Shown piece after piece: positions 34,008-46,813 of a stretch of 64,000 nt of DNA. The notes beneath the pieces were generated by a model that was not told where the DNA came from, made no database searches, and saw nothing but the letters and a program-made list of their open reading frames with translations. This DNA comes from Streptomyces natalensis ATCC 27448. Its GTDB lineage: Bacteria > Actinomycetota > Actinomycetes > Streptomycetales > Streptomycetaceae. The position numbers and the translations under genes are program-made. The stretch spans positions 124,001 to 188,000 of the forward strand of contig NZ_JRKI01000003.1 in NCBI RefSeq assembly GCF_000935125.1, in the 5' to 3' direction. Each line of letters starts with the position of its first letter. Within the stretch, counting starts at the first letter, position 1.

Positions 34008-35882
34008 TCACCCCCGCCCGCCGCTCCCCCCGCGGACCGCCTGGAGGACCAGCACCGACAGATCGTCCTCGACCGGCCCCGTGCCGAAATCATGGGCCGC
34101 GCGGCGGACGTGCTCCGCCAGTGCCTTGGCGCCCAGCCCCATCCCGTCGCGCAGGATGTCGGCCAGACCATCGTTGTCGTCCAACTGCCAGTTGCCGCAG
34201 CGGCGTTCGGTGACTCCGTCGGTGACGCAGAGCAGGGTTTCGCCGGGGGCCAGGTCGAAGGAGCTGGCCTGGAATTCCGTGCCCTCGTCGATGCCGAGGA
34301 GCATCTGGGGTTCGGAGGCCGGTTCGACCCTGCCGTCGGCGAAGAGGTGCAGCGGCGGCGGATGGCCGGCGGTGGCGACCGTGCAATGGGCGCCGGAGAC
34401 GCCGGATTCGACGTCCAGCTCACCGTAGAGCAGGCTCAGAAAGCGGGAGCTGGCCTGTTCACCGCTGAGTTCCACGGCCTCGGCGCTGTCCTCGGCCATC
34501 GCATAGTTCAGCCGGCCGAGCACCGACTCGACGCCGTGCCCCTCGCGGGCCAGCAGCCGTACGAGGTGGCGGGCGAGTCCGGTGACCGACATCGCCTCCG
34601 GGTCCTTGCCCTGCACATCGCCGAGCAGGAAACACCAGCGGTGCTCGCCCATCGGGAAAATATCGTAGAAGTCGCCGCCGACGGTCTGCCCCTCGCCGTG
34701 CGCCTCGTAGACGATGGCGGTGTCCACGCCTTCGATACTGGCCAGCGCGGCGGGCAGCTGGCGGCGCTGGAGCGCCCGGCTGATGGTGGTCTGGCGGGTG
34801 TACTGGCGGGCGGTGAACACGGCCTGCGCGACCCGTCGTGCCACGTCCTCCACCATCCGTATGACGGTGTCGGTCATCTGGAGGTGCCCGGCCCGGCCGA
34901 GCAGCAGCAGGCCCTGATCGGTGTCCCGTGCCACCAGCGGGAACGCCAGCGCCGAGCCGCCGGTGTCCCGCGCCCCGGCGCTTTCGGGCCAGGGCCAGGG
35001 GGTACCCGCGGTACGCACCCCGGCGGACGGGTTCTCCCGTTCCAGGTCCGCGCGCAGCGGCGGAATGCGGCGCTCGTCGACATGCCAGACCCGGGACAGC
35101 TTCACACCGCTGCCCTCGGTGTACAGCCAGATCGCGCACCAGTCGGCGAGCCGGGGGACGAGCAGCTGGGCGGCGAGCGCGGTGACCATGTCCTGGTCGA
35201 GCTGCCCGGCCAGCAGTTCGCTGGTCTCGGCCAGGAAGGACGGGCCGCCGCGGTCGGCCCATTCGGCGGCGTGCGCAGGGGCGGGGGAGGTGGGGTGGGC
35301 CGGGCCGTGGGCGGGCGGCTCGATGCGCAGTGCCCCTGCGGGCAGCGGCGGGCCGGGGATCTCGGGCTCGCCCTCCTTGGCCACCAGCCGGAACCACACC
35401 GTCTTCTCGGACTGCCGGTAGGTCACCCCCCAGGACTCGGCCACCGCGCTGACCAGCTGGAGGCCGTAGCCTGGTTCGCCGCTGCGGGCGTCCACACCGC
35501 CGTGCACCCCGCGGGAGGGGTGCCGATCGGCCACCTCCACGACGACGCCCATGGTGACGGGGCCGTCGCCGGTGCCGTTGTCCTCGTCGTCGGCCGGGCC
35601 GTTGTCCCCGCCGCTGCGCTCCCGGCCCGGCTCCAGGCGGCAGGTCACGTCGATCTCCGTACCGGCATACATCACGGCGTTGGTGACCAGTTCGCTGACG
35701 AGCAGGAGGACGTCGCCGATGAAGCGGTCGGTCAGAGCGGCCGAGCCAGGGGCAGGCGGGCGCCGCCGGGCCCGTTCCATGAGCACCGTACGGACGAATT
35801 TGCGGGCACCGGCGGGCGCCAGCTGATTCGCCGGTAGCCCCTTGCGGGACACGGCTTCCGTGGGCGCGGTCGATGTCCCCAT
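34008..35882 (-). CDS. Multidomain anti-sigma kinase / PP2C phosphatase (OsaC-like)
   Basis: 624 residues. N-terminal HATPase of the SpoIIAB/RsbW type (about 25-180): LVSELVTNAVMYAGTEID (N box) and EPGYGLQLVSAVAESWGV (G box). A GAF-like domain lies at about 230-370. The C-terminal SpoIIE-type PP2C phosphatase (about 385-620) has metal-binding residues in VGGDFYDIF, LLGDVQGKDPEA, LCVTDGVTERR and EDDLSVLVLQ. This kinase-GAF-phosphatase order is that of OsaC, which controls sigma-B during osmotic stress in S. coelicolor. It is divergent from the seven-HAMP hybrid kinase, 92 bp apart, which strengthens the comparison. Orthology is not established. Probable role: binding a sigma factor and dephosphorylating an anti-anti-sigma factor. 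Confidence 0.82.
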   Translation of the reverse strand: MGTSTAPTEAVSRKGLPANQLAPAGARKFVRTVLMERARRRPPAPGSAALTDRFIGDVLLLVSELVTNAVMYAGTEIDVTCRLEPGRERSGGDNGPADDEDNGTGDGPVTMGVVVEVADRHPSRGVHGGVDARSGEPGYGLQLVSAVAESWGVTYRQSEKTVWFRLVAKEGEPEIPGPPLPAGALRIEPPAHGPAHPTSPAPAHAAEWADRGGPSFLAETSELLAGQLDQDMVTALAAQLLVPRLADWCAIWLYTEGSGVKLSRVWHVDERRIPPLRADLERENPSAGVRTAGTPWPWPESAGARDTGGSALAFPLVARDTDQGLLLLGRAGHLQMTDTVIRMVEDVARRVAQAVFTARQYTRQTTISRALQRRQLPAALASIEGVDTAIVYEAHGEGQTVGGDFYDIFPMGEHRWCFLLGDVQGKDPEAMSVTGLARHLVRLLAREGHGVESVLGRLNYAMAEDSAEAVELSGEQASSRFLSLLYGELDVESGVSGAHCTVATAGHPPPLHLFADGRVEPASEPQMLLGIDEGTEFQASSFDLAPGETLLCVTDGVTERRCGNWQLDDNDGLADILRDGMGLGAKALAEHVRRAAHDFGTGPVEDDLSVLVLQAVRGGSGGRG

Positions 35883-35974
35883 TGCACCCCCTGGGTGCGC
35901 CTGGGAAAAGGGAATTCCAAGCGACTTATACTATGACATATCTGCCCAAATGGATCATTGGGGGATGGTGCGCC

Positions 35975-40626
<4,652 letters not shown>

Positions 40627-40630
<4 letters not shown>

Positions 40631-41511
40631 CCACCGCACCCGAAATCCCCGCCGCGATCCTCATCGTCGATGACATGGAGGAGAACCTCGTCGCTCTGGA
40701 GGCCGTCCTCGGTTCGCTCAGCCAGCGCGTGGTGCGCGCACGCTCGGGCGAGGAGGCACTCAAGGCGATGCTGCGGGAGGAGTTCGCCGTGGTGCTCATC
40801 GACGTCATGATGCCGGGCATGAACGGCTTCGAGACCGCAGCCAACATCAAGGGCCTCGACCAGACCAAGGACGTCCCGATCATCCTGCTGACCGGCGCGT
40901 CCGTGGACCCCAACTACGCCTACCGCGGCTACACCGTCGGCGCGGCCGACTTCCTCATCAAACCGTTCGACCCCTGGCTGCTGCGCACCAAGGTCAACGT
41001 CTTCCTGGAACTGCACCGCAAGAACCATCAACTGGCCGCTCAGGCAGAGCAGTTGAAACGTCTGCTGACCTCGGAGGAACCGGCCGGGGAACCCGCCCCG
41101 CCCGCCATACCCGCCGCCTCGCCCCGCCCCGCGCCCCCCGTGACCGCCGTGGAACGTCCCGAACACCCCGGGGCCGCGACGGAACTTCCCGGACACGCCG
41201 GGCCCGCCCCGCCCCCGGACCCCTTCAGGCCGCCCGAGCCCGCCGAGCCTCCCGAGCCCCCGGTGATCACGCTCTCCGCGTCGCCCCCCGAGACCCACCG
41301 CCCGGCGGACGCCGACCGCCCCCGCATCCAGGACGCCCTCACCACCACCGGCCCGGGCGAGGCTGCCCGGCTGGCCGAGGTCGTGGGCGAGCTCACCGAG
41401 ATCGAGTCCCTGCTGCGCGACAAGGAAAGCCCCGAATCCGCCGGCCTGGCCGACCGCATCGCCGGACTGGAACAGGCGGTCGGCAGACTGATGGTGAGCC
41501 GCGGAACGTAA
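40627..41511 (+). CDS. Response regulator with coiled-coil tail (OsaB-like)
   Basis: 294 residues, start overlapping the hybrid kinase stop. The receiver is at about 8-130: AILIVDDMEENLVALEAVLG, phosphoacceptor Asp in VVLIDVMMPGMNGFE, Thr in LLTGASVD, and Lys in FLIKPFDP. A helix (LELHRKNHQLAAQAEQLKRL) leads into a Pro/Ala linker, and the last 60 residues form a coiled coil (VVGELTEIESLLRDKE...). There is no DNA-binding domain, as in OsaB, so it should act through protein contacts. The Glu/Asp-Lys pairs of the coiled coil suggest dimerisation. Confidence 0.85.
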
Positions 41512-41553
41512 CCACCGCGGCCCCGCCACCGTTTCACCGCGCTGCCCGGCGGG

Positions 41554-42108
41554 CTACACCCCGCTCCGCCCCGGCCACTCCTCCCCCGCGATCCGGTACA
41601 CCACATTTCGCCGCAACGGGCCGTCCGGCACGTCCGGATCGTCGAAGTCATAGGCCCGGTGGTGGGTCATGCCGAGGCGGCGCATCACGGCGCGGGAGGG
41701 GTGATTGGTGGAGGTCGTCACGGCGAAGATCTCCGGCAGCGCGAGCGTCGCAAAGCCGTAGGACAGGGCGGCCCTGGCGGCCTCGGTCGCGTAGCCCTGT
41801 CCCCAGGCGGTCCGCGTCAGGCGCCAGCCGGTCTCCACCCCGGTGAACGGGGTGTCCGCGTCCACCGGGTCCAGCCCGGCGAGCCCGATGAACTCCCCGG
41901 TGGCGAGCACCTCGACCGCCCACCACCCCCAGCCCCGCCGGTCGAGCGCCGCCTGAAAACGCGCCGCCGATGCCTCGCTCTGCTCGCGTGTGAGTACACC
42001 GGGGAAGTACGCGCGGACCTCGGGGTCGGCATTCATCGCGGCCCAGGGAGCGAGGTCGGTGCCCCGCCAGTCGCGCAGGAGCAGTCGCTCGGTTCGGAGT
42101 TCGGACAT
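41554..42108 (-). CDS. GNAT N-acetyltransferase (RimJ/RimL-like)
   Basis: 184 residues. N-terminal TERLLLRDWRGTDLAPW is the typical RimJ/RimL opening. The acetyl-CoA pyrophosphate loop is RTAWGQGYATEAARAALSYG (about residue 105), and the C-terminal strand region contains SRAVMRRLGM. These enzymes acetylate amino groups of ribosomal proteins, antibiotics or amino acids. The acceptor cannot be told. Convergent with the response-regulator gene, with a 42-bp gap. Confidence 0.87.
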   Translation of the reverse strand: MSELRTERLLLRDWRGTDLAPWAAMNADPEVRAYFPGVLTREQSEASAARFQAALDRRGWGWWAVEVLATGEFIGLAGLDPVDADTPFTGVETGWRLTRTAWGQGYATEAARAALSYGFATLALPEIFAVTTSTNHPSRAVMRRLGMTHHRAYDFDDPDVPDGPLRRNVVYRIAGEEWPGRSGV

Positions 42109-42192
42109 CGGGTCAATCTCTTCATGCGCGCGCGAAACGAGCAGTGATTTACGAAACGGCAGCGATTTACGGGAGTTGACGCCACGCGGGAT

Positions 42193-42206
42193 GTTTCACG
42201 TGAAAC
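42193..42206. promoter_or_regulatory. parS: parS-like site 3 (GTTTCACGTGAAAC)
   Basis: A third exact match to the ParB-binding palindrome, 8.2 kb from the paired sites. It is in the gap between the GNAT gene and the sigma-factor gene. Confidence 0.85.
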
Positions 42207-42261
42207 ATCCCGGCCGGAGAGCCGCTCCTCGTCATAGTGCTGGGATACGTGCGCCCGGCCT

Positions 42262-42310
42262 GCTCCCTGCTCCCTGCTCCCTGCTCCCTGCTCCCTGCTC
42301 CCTGCTCCCT
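42262..42310. repeat. Seven perfect tandem copies of the heptamer gctccct
   Basis: 49 bp of uninterrupted 7-bp repeats that run into the first two bases of the sigma-factor stop codon (42309-42311 on +). A 7-bp unit shifts frame with each change in copy number. Here it lies just past the coding end, so it would alter only the 3' untranslated region. Confidence 0.9.
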
Positions 42311-42842
42311 AGCCGATCATGGCCAGCTCCGGGTCCTCGCGGAGTTTGGCCAGGGCGCGGGATACGGCGCTTTTGACCGTGCCGATCGAGACCTCCATGA
42401 CCTCGGCGGTCTGGGCCTCGCTGAGGTCCTCGTAATAGCGCAGGACGACCATGGCTCGCTGGCGGGCGGGCAGGCGCATCACCGCGCGCCACATGGCGTC
42501 CCGCAGGCCCTGGAGCTCGGCGGGGTCGGGGGCCGGGGTGGGGTCCGGTTCGGGGAGTTCGTCGCAGGCGTACTCCTCGACCTTGCGCTTGCGCCACTGG
42601 GAGGTACGGGTATTGATCAGCGCGCGGCGGACATAGCCGTCCAGGGCCCGGTGGTCCTCGATCCGCTCCCAGGCCACATAGGTCTTGGCGAGCGCCGTCT
42701 GGAGCAGGTCCTCGGCGTCGTTCGGGTTGGCGGACAGCGACCGTGCGGCGCGCAGCAGGACCGGCCCCCGGGCCCGTACATACGACGAGAACGTCGGGAA
42801 CACGGCGGCGGTCGAAGCGCCCTTGCACACTGGCGTGGTCAT
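42309..42842 (-). CDS. SigE-family ECF RNA polymerase sigma factor
   Basis: 177 residues from the ATG with GGAGGGC upstream. Region 2 is about 15-85 (FSSYVRARGPVLLRAARSLS; NDAEDLLQTALAKTYVAWER, the -10-binding segment). Region 4 is about 115-170 (MRLPARQRAMVVLRYYEDLS; EVSIGTVKSAVSRALAKL, the -35-binding helix-turn-helix). This matches the Streptomyces SigE-family (SCO-type, without an obvious zinc anti-sigma gene beside it). It follows the OsaABC-like block and precedes the igr-like operon, all on the reverse strand except osaA/B. Target promoters unknown. Confidence 0.9.
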   Translation of the reverse strand: MTTPVCKGASTAAVFPTFSSYVRARGPVLLRAARSLSANPNDAEDLLQTALAKTYVAWERIEDHRALDGYVRRALINTRTSQWRKRKVEEYACDELPEPDPTPAPDPAELQGLRDAMWRAVMRLPARQRAMVVLRYYEDLSEAQTAEVMEVSIGTVKSAVSRALAKLREDPELAMIG

Positions 42843-43076
42843 GCCCTCCACGCTAGAAGCGGAGCGGGGCCGGGGGGATCGGTCGCAGGTGCCGAAGACT
42901 CATCCCCCTCAAGTTGTACGGGTGGCGCAGGCCCCACCTCCTCAGGGGGGACGGGGCGGCCGTTCCCCCTAGGGGAAGGCCGGGGCGGAGGCCGGCGGAC
43001 CGGGGCGCGAAAGGCCATGTCAGGCACCGGCCGGCTCCGCACGCCCACCCGGCGGCCCCCGAAAACCCCGGCACCT

Positions 43077-44243
43077 TCATCCCGCCCGCCCCAGCACCAG
43101 CCCGGAAGTCGGCACCCCCGTCCCCGCCGTCACCAAGATCCGCTCCGCATCCGGGACTTGGTTGACGGATGTGCCGCGCAGCTGACGTACCGCCTCCGCG
43201 ATGCCGTTCATGCCGTGCAGATACGCCTCGCCGAGCTGGCCGCCGTGGGTGTTGAGCGGCAGCGCGTCCGCGGCCACGAAATCGGCGGCCTCGCCGGGCC
43301 CGCAGAAGCCGAATTCCTCCAGCTGCATCAGGATAAACGGGGTGAAATGGTCGTAGAGAATGGCGACGTCGATGTCGGCTGGGGCCAGGTGGGAGGTGCG
43401 CCAGAGCTGGCGGGCGACGACGTTCATCTCCGGCAGGCCGGTCAGCTCGTCGTGGTAGAAACTGGTCATCTGCTCCTGGGCGCGACCGGCGCCCTGTGCC
43501 GCGGCCATGACCAGTGCGGGCGGATGCCGCAGGTCACGCGCCCTTTCCGGCGAGGTCACGACGAGCGCCTGGCCGCCGTCCGTCTCCTGGCAGCAGTCCA
43601 GCAGCCGCAGCGGCTCCACGATCCACCGGGAGGCGGCATGGTCGGCGAGGGTGAGGGGCTTGCCGTAGAAGTACGCGGCCGGATTACGGGCCGCATGGCG
43701 GCGGGCGGTGACGGCGACATGGCCGAAGGCGTCCGGCGTCAGCCCGTAGGTGTGGAGATAGCGCTGGGCGGCCATGGCGACCCAGGAAGCTGGGGTGAGC
43801 AGCCCGAACGGGAGGTTCCAGCCGAGCGCCGCGCCCTCGGCGGACGGTTCGCGCTGCTGGACGCCGGAGCCGAAGCGGCGGCCGGAACGCTCGTTGAACG
43901 CGCGGTAGCAGACGACGACCTCCGCGACCCCGGTGGCAATCGCCATCGCCGCCTGCTGGACGGTGGCGCAGGCCGCGCCGCCCCCGTAGTGGATGCGGGA
44001 GAAGAAGGACAGCTCGCCGATGCCCGCGGCCTGCGCGAGGGTGATCTCGGGGGTGGTGTCCATCGTGAAGGTGACCAGACCGTCGACGTCGGCGGGGGTC
44101 AGCCCGGCGTCGTCCAGGGCGGTGTGGACGGCCTCGACGGCGAGTTTGAGTTCGCTGCGGCCGGAGTCCTTGGAGAACTCGGTGGCGCCGATGCCGGCGA
44201 CGGCGGCCCGGCCGGAGAGGGAGTCGGGGCGGCTCAGGCTCAT
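43077..44243 (-). CDS. Thiolase-fold lipid-transfer/aldolase protein (Ltp2-like)
   Basis: 388 residues of the SCP-x/thiolase-like group. Start AAVAGIGATEFSKDSGRS, central IHYGGGAACATVQQAAMAIATG where true thiolases have the nucleophile Cys context, and C-terminal NTHGGQLGEAYLHGMNGIAEAVRQ. In the mycobacterial igr operon the last gene, Ltp2, is a retro-aldolase that works with the DUF35 domain of ChsH2 to cleave the shortened steroid side chain to propionyl-CoA and a C19 ketone. The start overlaps the MaoC gene by 4 bp. By gene order I infer the same reaction type; a different CoA thioester substrate is possible. Confidence 0.8.
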   Translation of the reverse strand: MSLSRPDSLSGRAAVAGIGATEFSKDSGRSELKLAVEAVHTALDDAGLTPADVDGLVTFTMDTTPEITLAQAAGIGELSFFSRIHYGGGAACATVQQAAMAIATGVAEVVVCYRAFNERSGRRFGSGVQQREPSAEGAALGWNLPFGLLTPASWVAMAAQRYLHTYGLTPDAFGHVAVTARRHAARNPAAYFYGKPLTLADHAASRWIVEPLRLLDCCQETDGGQALVVTSPERARDLRHPPALVMAAAQGAGRAQEQMTSFYHDELTGLPEMNVVARQLWRTSHLAPADIDVAILYDHFTPFILMQLEEFGFCGPGEAADFVAADALPLNTHGGQLGEAYLHGMNGIAEAVRQLRGTSVNQVPDAERILVTAGTGVPTSGLVLGRAG

Positions 44244-44641
44244 CGGGCGGCCCCCAGCAGGACGGTGACCGTTCCGGTGACGTGGTGGCCGAGCCCGTTC
44301 GCCCCGATGACCCGTATCTGTGCCATATGGCCGTCGACGGCGGTGACCGTACCTCGCAACACCATGGTGTCTCCGGGGTAGTTGGGGGCGCCGAGGCGGA
44401 TGGCGACCTTGCGCAGGGTGCAGTGCGGGCCGATGTGGCCGGTGAGGTAGTCGGTGATGTAGCGGCCGACCAGGCCGTTGGTGGTGAGGATGTTCATGAA
44501 GATGTCGGGCGAGCCCTTCTCCCGGGCGAGCTCGGCGTCGTGGTGCACGTCCTGGTAGTCGCGCGAGGCGAGGGCGCCGGCGACGATCAGAGTGCGGGTG
44601 ATGGGGATCTCCAGGGGCGGCAGCTCGTCACCGGCTCTCAT
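44240..44641 (-). CDS. MaoC-like enoyl-CoA hydratase subunit (ChsH1-like)
   Basis: 133 residues, a single hot-dog fold. The hydratase motif is present as ASRDYQDVHHDAELAREKGSPDIFMNI, with the catalytic Asp/His in the hot-dog helix region. The ATG at 44641 has GAAGGAGGGCC upstream and starts inside the preceding dehydrogenase gene (14-bp overlap). Its own stop overlaps the Ltp2-like start. In mycobacteria ChsH1 pairs with the N-terminal domain of ChsH2 to hydrate a steroid enoyl-CoA, and both partners are present here. Confidence 0.85.
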   Translation of the reverse strand: MRAGDELPPLEIPITRTLIVAGALASRDYQDVHHDAELAREKGSPDIFMNILTTNGLVGRYITDYLTGHIGPHCTLRKVAIRLGAPNYPGDTMVLRGTVTAVDGHMAQIRVIGANGLGHHVTGTVTVLLGAAR

Positions 44642-45773
44642 TGCCCGGCCCTCCTTCGGACAGTGCCACGGTCGAGGCTTCCGGCAGCGCCGGGTCAGAA
44701 CGCTCGCCCACCAACTCCCCCAGTTCCTCCAGCAGTCCGGCCCCGCTCCCCACGTACCCGGCCACCTGCCGCCCCCACAGAAAGTGCCGATGGACGGGGT
44801 GATCGACATCGGCGCCGATCCCCCCGTGCAGATGCTGCGCCGCATGCACCACCCGCGTCCCCGCCTCGGCGGCCCACCAGGCGGCGGTCAGCGTCTGCGG
44901 CGCCGCGTCCAGCCCCTGGTCGCGGCGCCAGGCCGCCTCGTACGCGGTGACCCGGATCGCCTCGGTGTCCATATACGCATCGGCGGCACGCAGCAGTACG
45001 CCCTGGTTGGCCGACAGCGGACGGCCGAACTGCTGCCGCGTCGAGGTGTGCGCGACCACCCGCGCCAACGCCCCCGCGCACACCCCGGCCTGGAGGGCGA
45101 CCCACGCGGTCCGGACGATCCCCAGGACGTCGTCGTAGGGGTCTCCCCTGCTCGAACGCCGTTGAGAGCTTGGGGAAGCCCCCGGCCCGCCCAGCCGCTC
45201 ACCCGCCGCCCGGTCCAGGGTCAGCCGCCCCGCCGCCCACGGCGCGGTGGTCTCCACCGGATGCCGCCGCACCCCGGGGTCATCGGTCCGTACCAGCCAC
45301 AGCCCCCGCCCGGCGTCCGCCACCAGCACATGCGTGGCCTCGCGCAGCCACGGCACCGACCGGACCACCCCGGTCAGCCGCGCCGCCGCACCCGGCCGCT
45401 CCTCGGCCCGTACGCCGGGCCGCGCCGGAAACGCGCCGGTCGCCACCTCGGTCCCCGCCCGCAGACCGGGCAGCAGCCGCGCCCGCTGCGTGTGGGTGCC
45501 GTGCCGGGCGACGGCCAGCACGCCGTACGCGCAGGTCGCGGCGAACGGCACCTGCGCCGTCGCACGCCCCTGCTCCTCCAGCAGCAGGACGAGCCCCAGC
45601 AGCCCGATCTCCTCGACCGCCCCGGGCAGCCCGGCCGCGCACAGCGCCTTCCACAGCTCGGCATCCGTACCACTGCCGGCGGCCGCGAGCCGTTCGTGCG
45701 TGGCGAGATCGCCGAAGATCCGCGCCGCCAGCTCCTGGGCCGCGGTCTGTTCCTCCGTCGGCGTGAAATCCAT
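44628..45773 (-). CDS. Acyl-CoA dehydrogenase subunit (FadE/ChsE-like) with in-frame repeat insertion
   Basis: 381 residues. Acyl-CoA dehydrogenase fold: helical N-terminus MDFTPTEEQTAAQELAARIF, a divergent middle beta domain, and C-terminal helices with TSTRQQFGRPLSANQGVLLRAADAYMD and the closing LHGGIGADVDHPVHRHFLWG. The middle domain is shortened and low in conserved FAD contacts, as in one subunit of the heteromeric ChsE enzymes. Around residues 199-212 a Ser/Arg-rich insert (ASPSSQRRSSRGDP) is encoded by a dispersed 46-bp repeat. The start shares one base with the ChsH2-like stop. Confidence 0.83.
   Translation of the reverse strand: MDFTPTEEQTAAQELAARIFGDLATHERLAAAGSGTDAELWKALCAAGLPGAVEEIGLLGLVLLLEEQGRATAQVPFAATCAYGVLAVARHGTHTQRARLLPGLRAGTEVATGAFPARPGVRAEERPGAAARLTGVVRSVPWLREATHVLVADAGRGLWLVRTDDPGVRRHPVETTAPWAAGRLTLDRAAGERLGGPGASPSSQRRSSRGDPYDDVLGIVRTAWVALQAGVCAGALARVVAHTSTRQQFGRPLSANQGVLLRAADAYMDTEAIRVTAYEAAWRRDQGLDAAPQTLTAAWWAAEAGTRVVHAAQHLHGGIGADVDHPVHRHFLWGRQVAGYVGSGAGLLEELGELVGERSDPALPEASTVALSEGGPGNESR
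45138..45183. repeat. Dispersed Streptomyces palindromic repeat inside a coding gene
   Basis: About 46 bp with ends GGGGTCTCCCC and GGGGAAGCCCC in inverted orientation and an inner hairpin GCTCgAACGccGTTgaGAGC. I recall this sequence type as a frequent small dispersed repeat in Streptomyces genomes. It lies wholly within the acyl-CoA dehydrogenase gene and keeps the frame. Confidence 0.65.
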
Positions 45774-46813
45774 CAGGCGCCGCTCCCCACCAGGCCGTTG
45801 AACACCGGAAGCTCCCATTCCTCGTCCACCCGCAGGAATGCGAGCCGTACGGGCATCCCGATCCGCACCTCGTCGTACGGCACCCCCACCACGTTGCTGA
45901 CCATCCGCACCCCTTCGGCCAGCTCGACCAGGGCCACGGCATAGGGCGGGTCGAACGCCGGGAAGGGCGGATGGTGCAGCACGACGTACGAGTAGACGGT
46001 GCCCTCGCCGCTCGCCTCGACGGTGTCCCACTCCGGTGAGGCACAGGCGTTGCACCCGGGCAGCCAGGGGAAACGGAGCGCACCGCACCCGACGCACCGC
46101 TGGATCAGCAGCCGGTGCGCCGCCACGCCCTCCCAGAAGCCGGCGTTGTCCCGGTTGATCACGGGGCGGGGCCGCGGCTCGGGCTTCTCGGACCTCTCTG
46201 CCCGCTCGGGCCTCTTGGCGGCGGGGGCGTACTTGAGGATCCGGAACCGATGCGTCCCCACCAGCTCCGGCTCCGCCGCCGCGGCCACATCCGCAGCCGC
46301 AGCCGCCCCATCAGGCCCGCGCCCGTGCCCGCCCTCGTCCGCCTCCCCCTCCACCCGGACATCCATCCGCGTCGTCACGAAGTGCCCGGTCCCCAGCTTC
46401 GTCGTCTTGCGCTCCGATACGGACTCGATCACCGCATCGAAGAGGACCCGGTCCCCGGGACGCAGCGGACGCAGATACTCCTGCTCGCAGTCGGTGGCGA
46501 CGACCGCGGTGTACCCGGCGCCGTCCAGCAGCGCGAACAGTTCGTCGTACGCCGTCGAGCGCCCGGAGTGCTCGGAGTGGTGCCCGGAGTGCCCCGACAG
46601 ACCGCCCATCGTCCACGCCTGGAGCATCGTCGGCGGAGCAATCGCGTCCGGGCCCCGGTAGGCGGGGTGGGTATCGCCCATCGCCTCGCACCAGTGGCGG
46701 ATCATCGGCGCGTTGACCGGATCCCTGCCGACGCCCCGGGTAACCGCGGAACGCCCCTCATATGCCTTCAGCCGCTCGTAGAGACCACTCGCCACACCGT
46801 CCCCACCACTCAC
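45773..46813 (-). CDS. MaoC-like dehydratase fused to DUF35 OB-fold/zinc ribbon (ChsH2-like)
   Basis: 346 residues with two parts. Residues 1-190 are a FAS1-type MaoC hot-dog domain (GRDPVNAPMIRHWCEAMGDT; IAPPTMLQAWTMGG). Residues about 215-346 are a DUF35 protein: zinc ribbon with CVGCGALRFPWLPGCNACAS, then an OB fold (YSYVVLHHPPFPAFDPPYAV). This composition is that of ChsH2, whose first part forms the hydratase with ChsH1 and whose DUF35 part forms the aldolase with Ltp2. A charged linker separates them. It overlaps both neighbours by 1-4 bp. Confidence 0.87.
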   Translation of the reverse strand: MSGGDGVASGLYERLKAYEGRSAVTRGVGRDPVNAPMIRHWCEAMGDTHPAYRGPDAIAPPTMLQAWTMGGLSGHSGHHSEHSGRSTAYDELFALLDGAGYTAVVATDCEQEYLRPLRPGDRVLFDAVIESVSERKTTKLGTGHFVTTRMDVRVEGEADEGGHGRGPDGAAAAADVAAAAEPELVGTHRFRILKYAPAAKRPERAERSEKPEPRPRPVINRDNAGFWEGVAAHRLLIQRCVGCGALRFPWLPGCNACASPEWDTVEASGEGTVYSYVVLHHPPFPAFDPPYAVALVELAEGVRMVSNVVGVPYDEVRIGMPVRLAFLRVDEEWELPVFNGLVGSGA

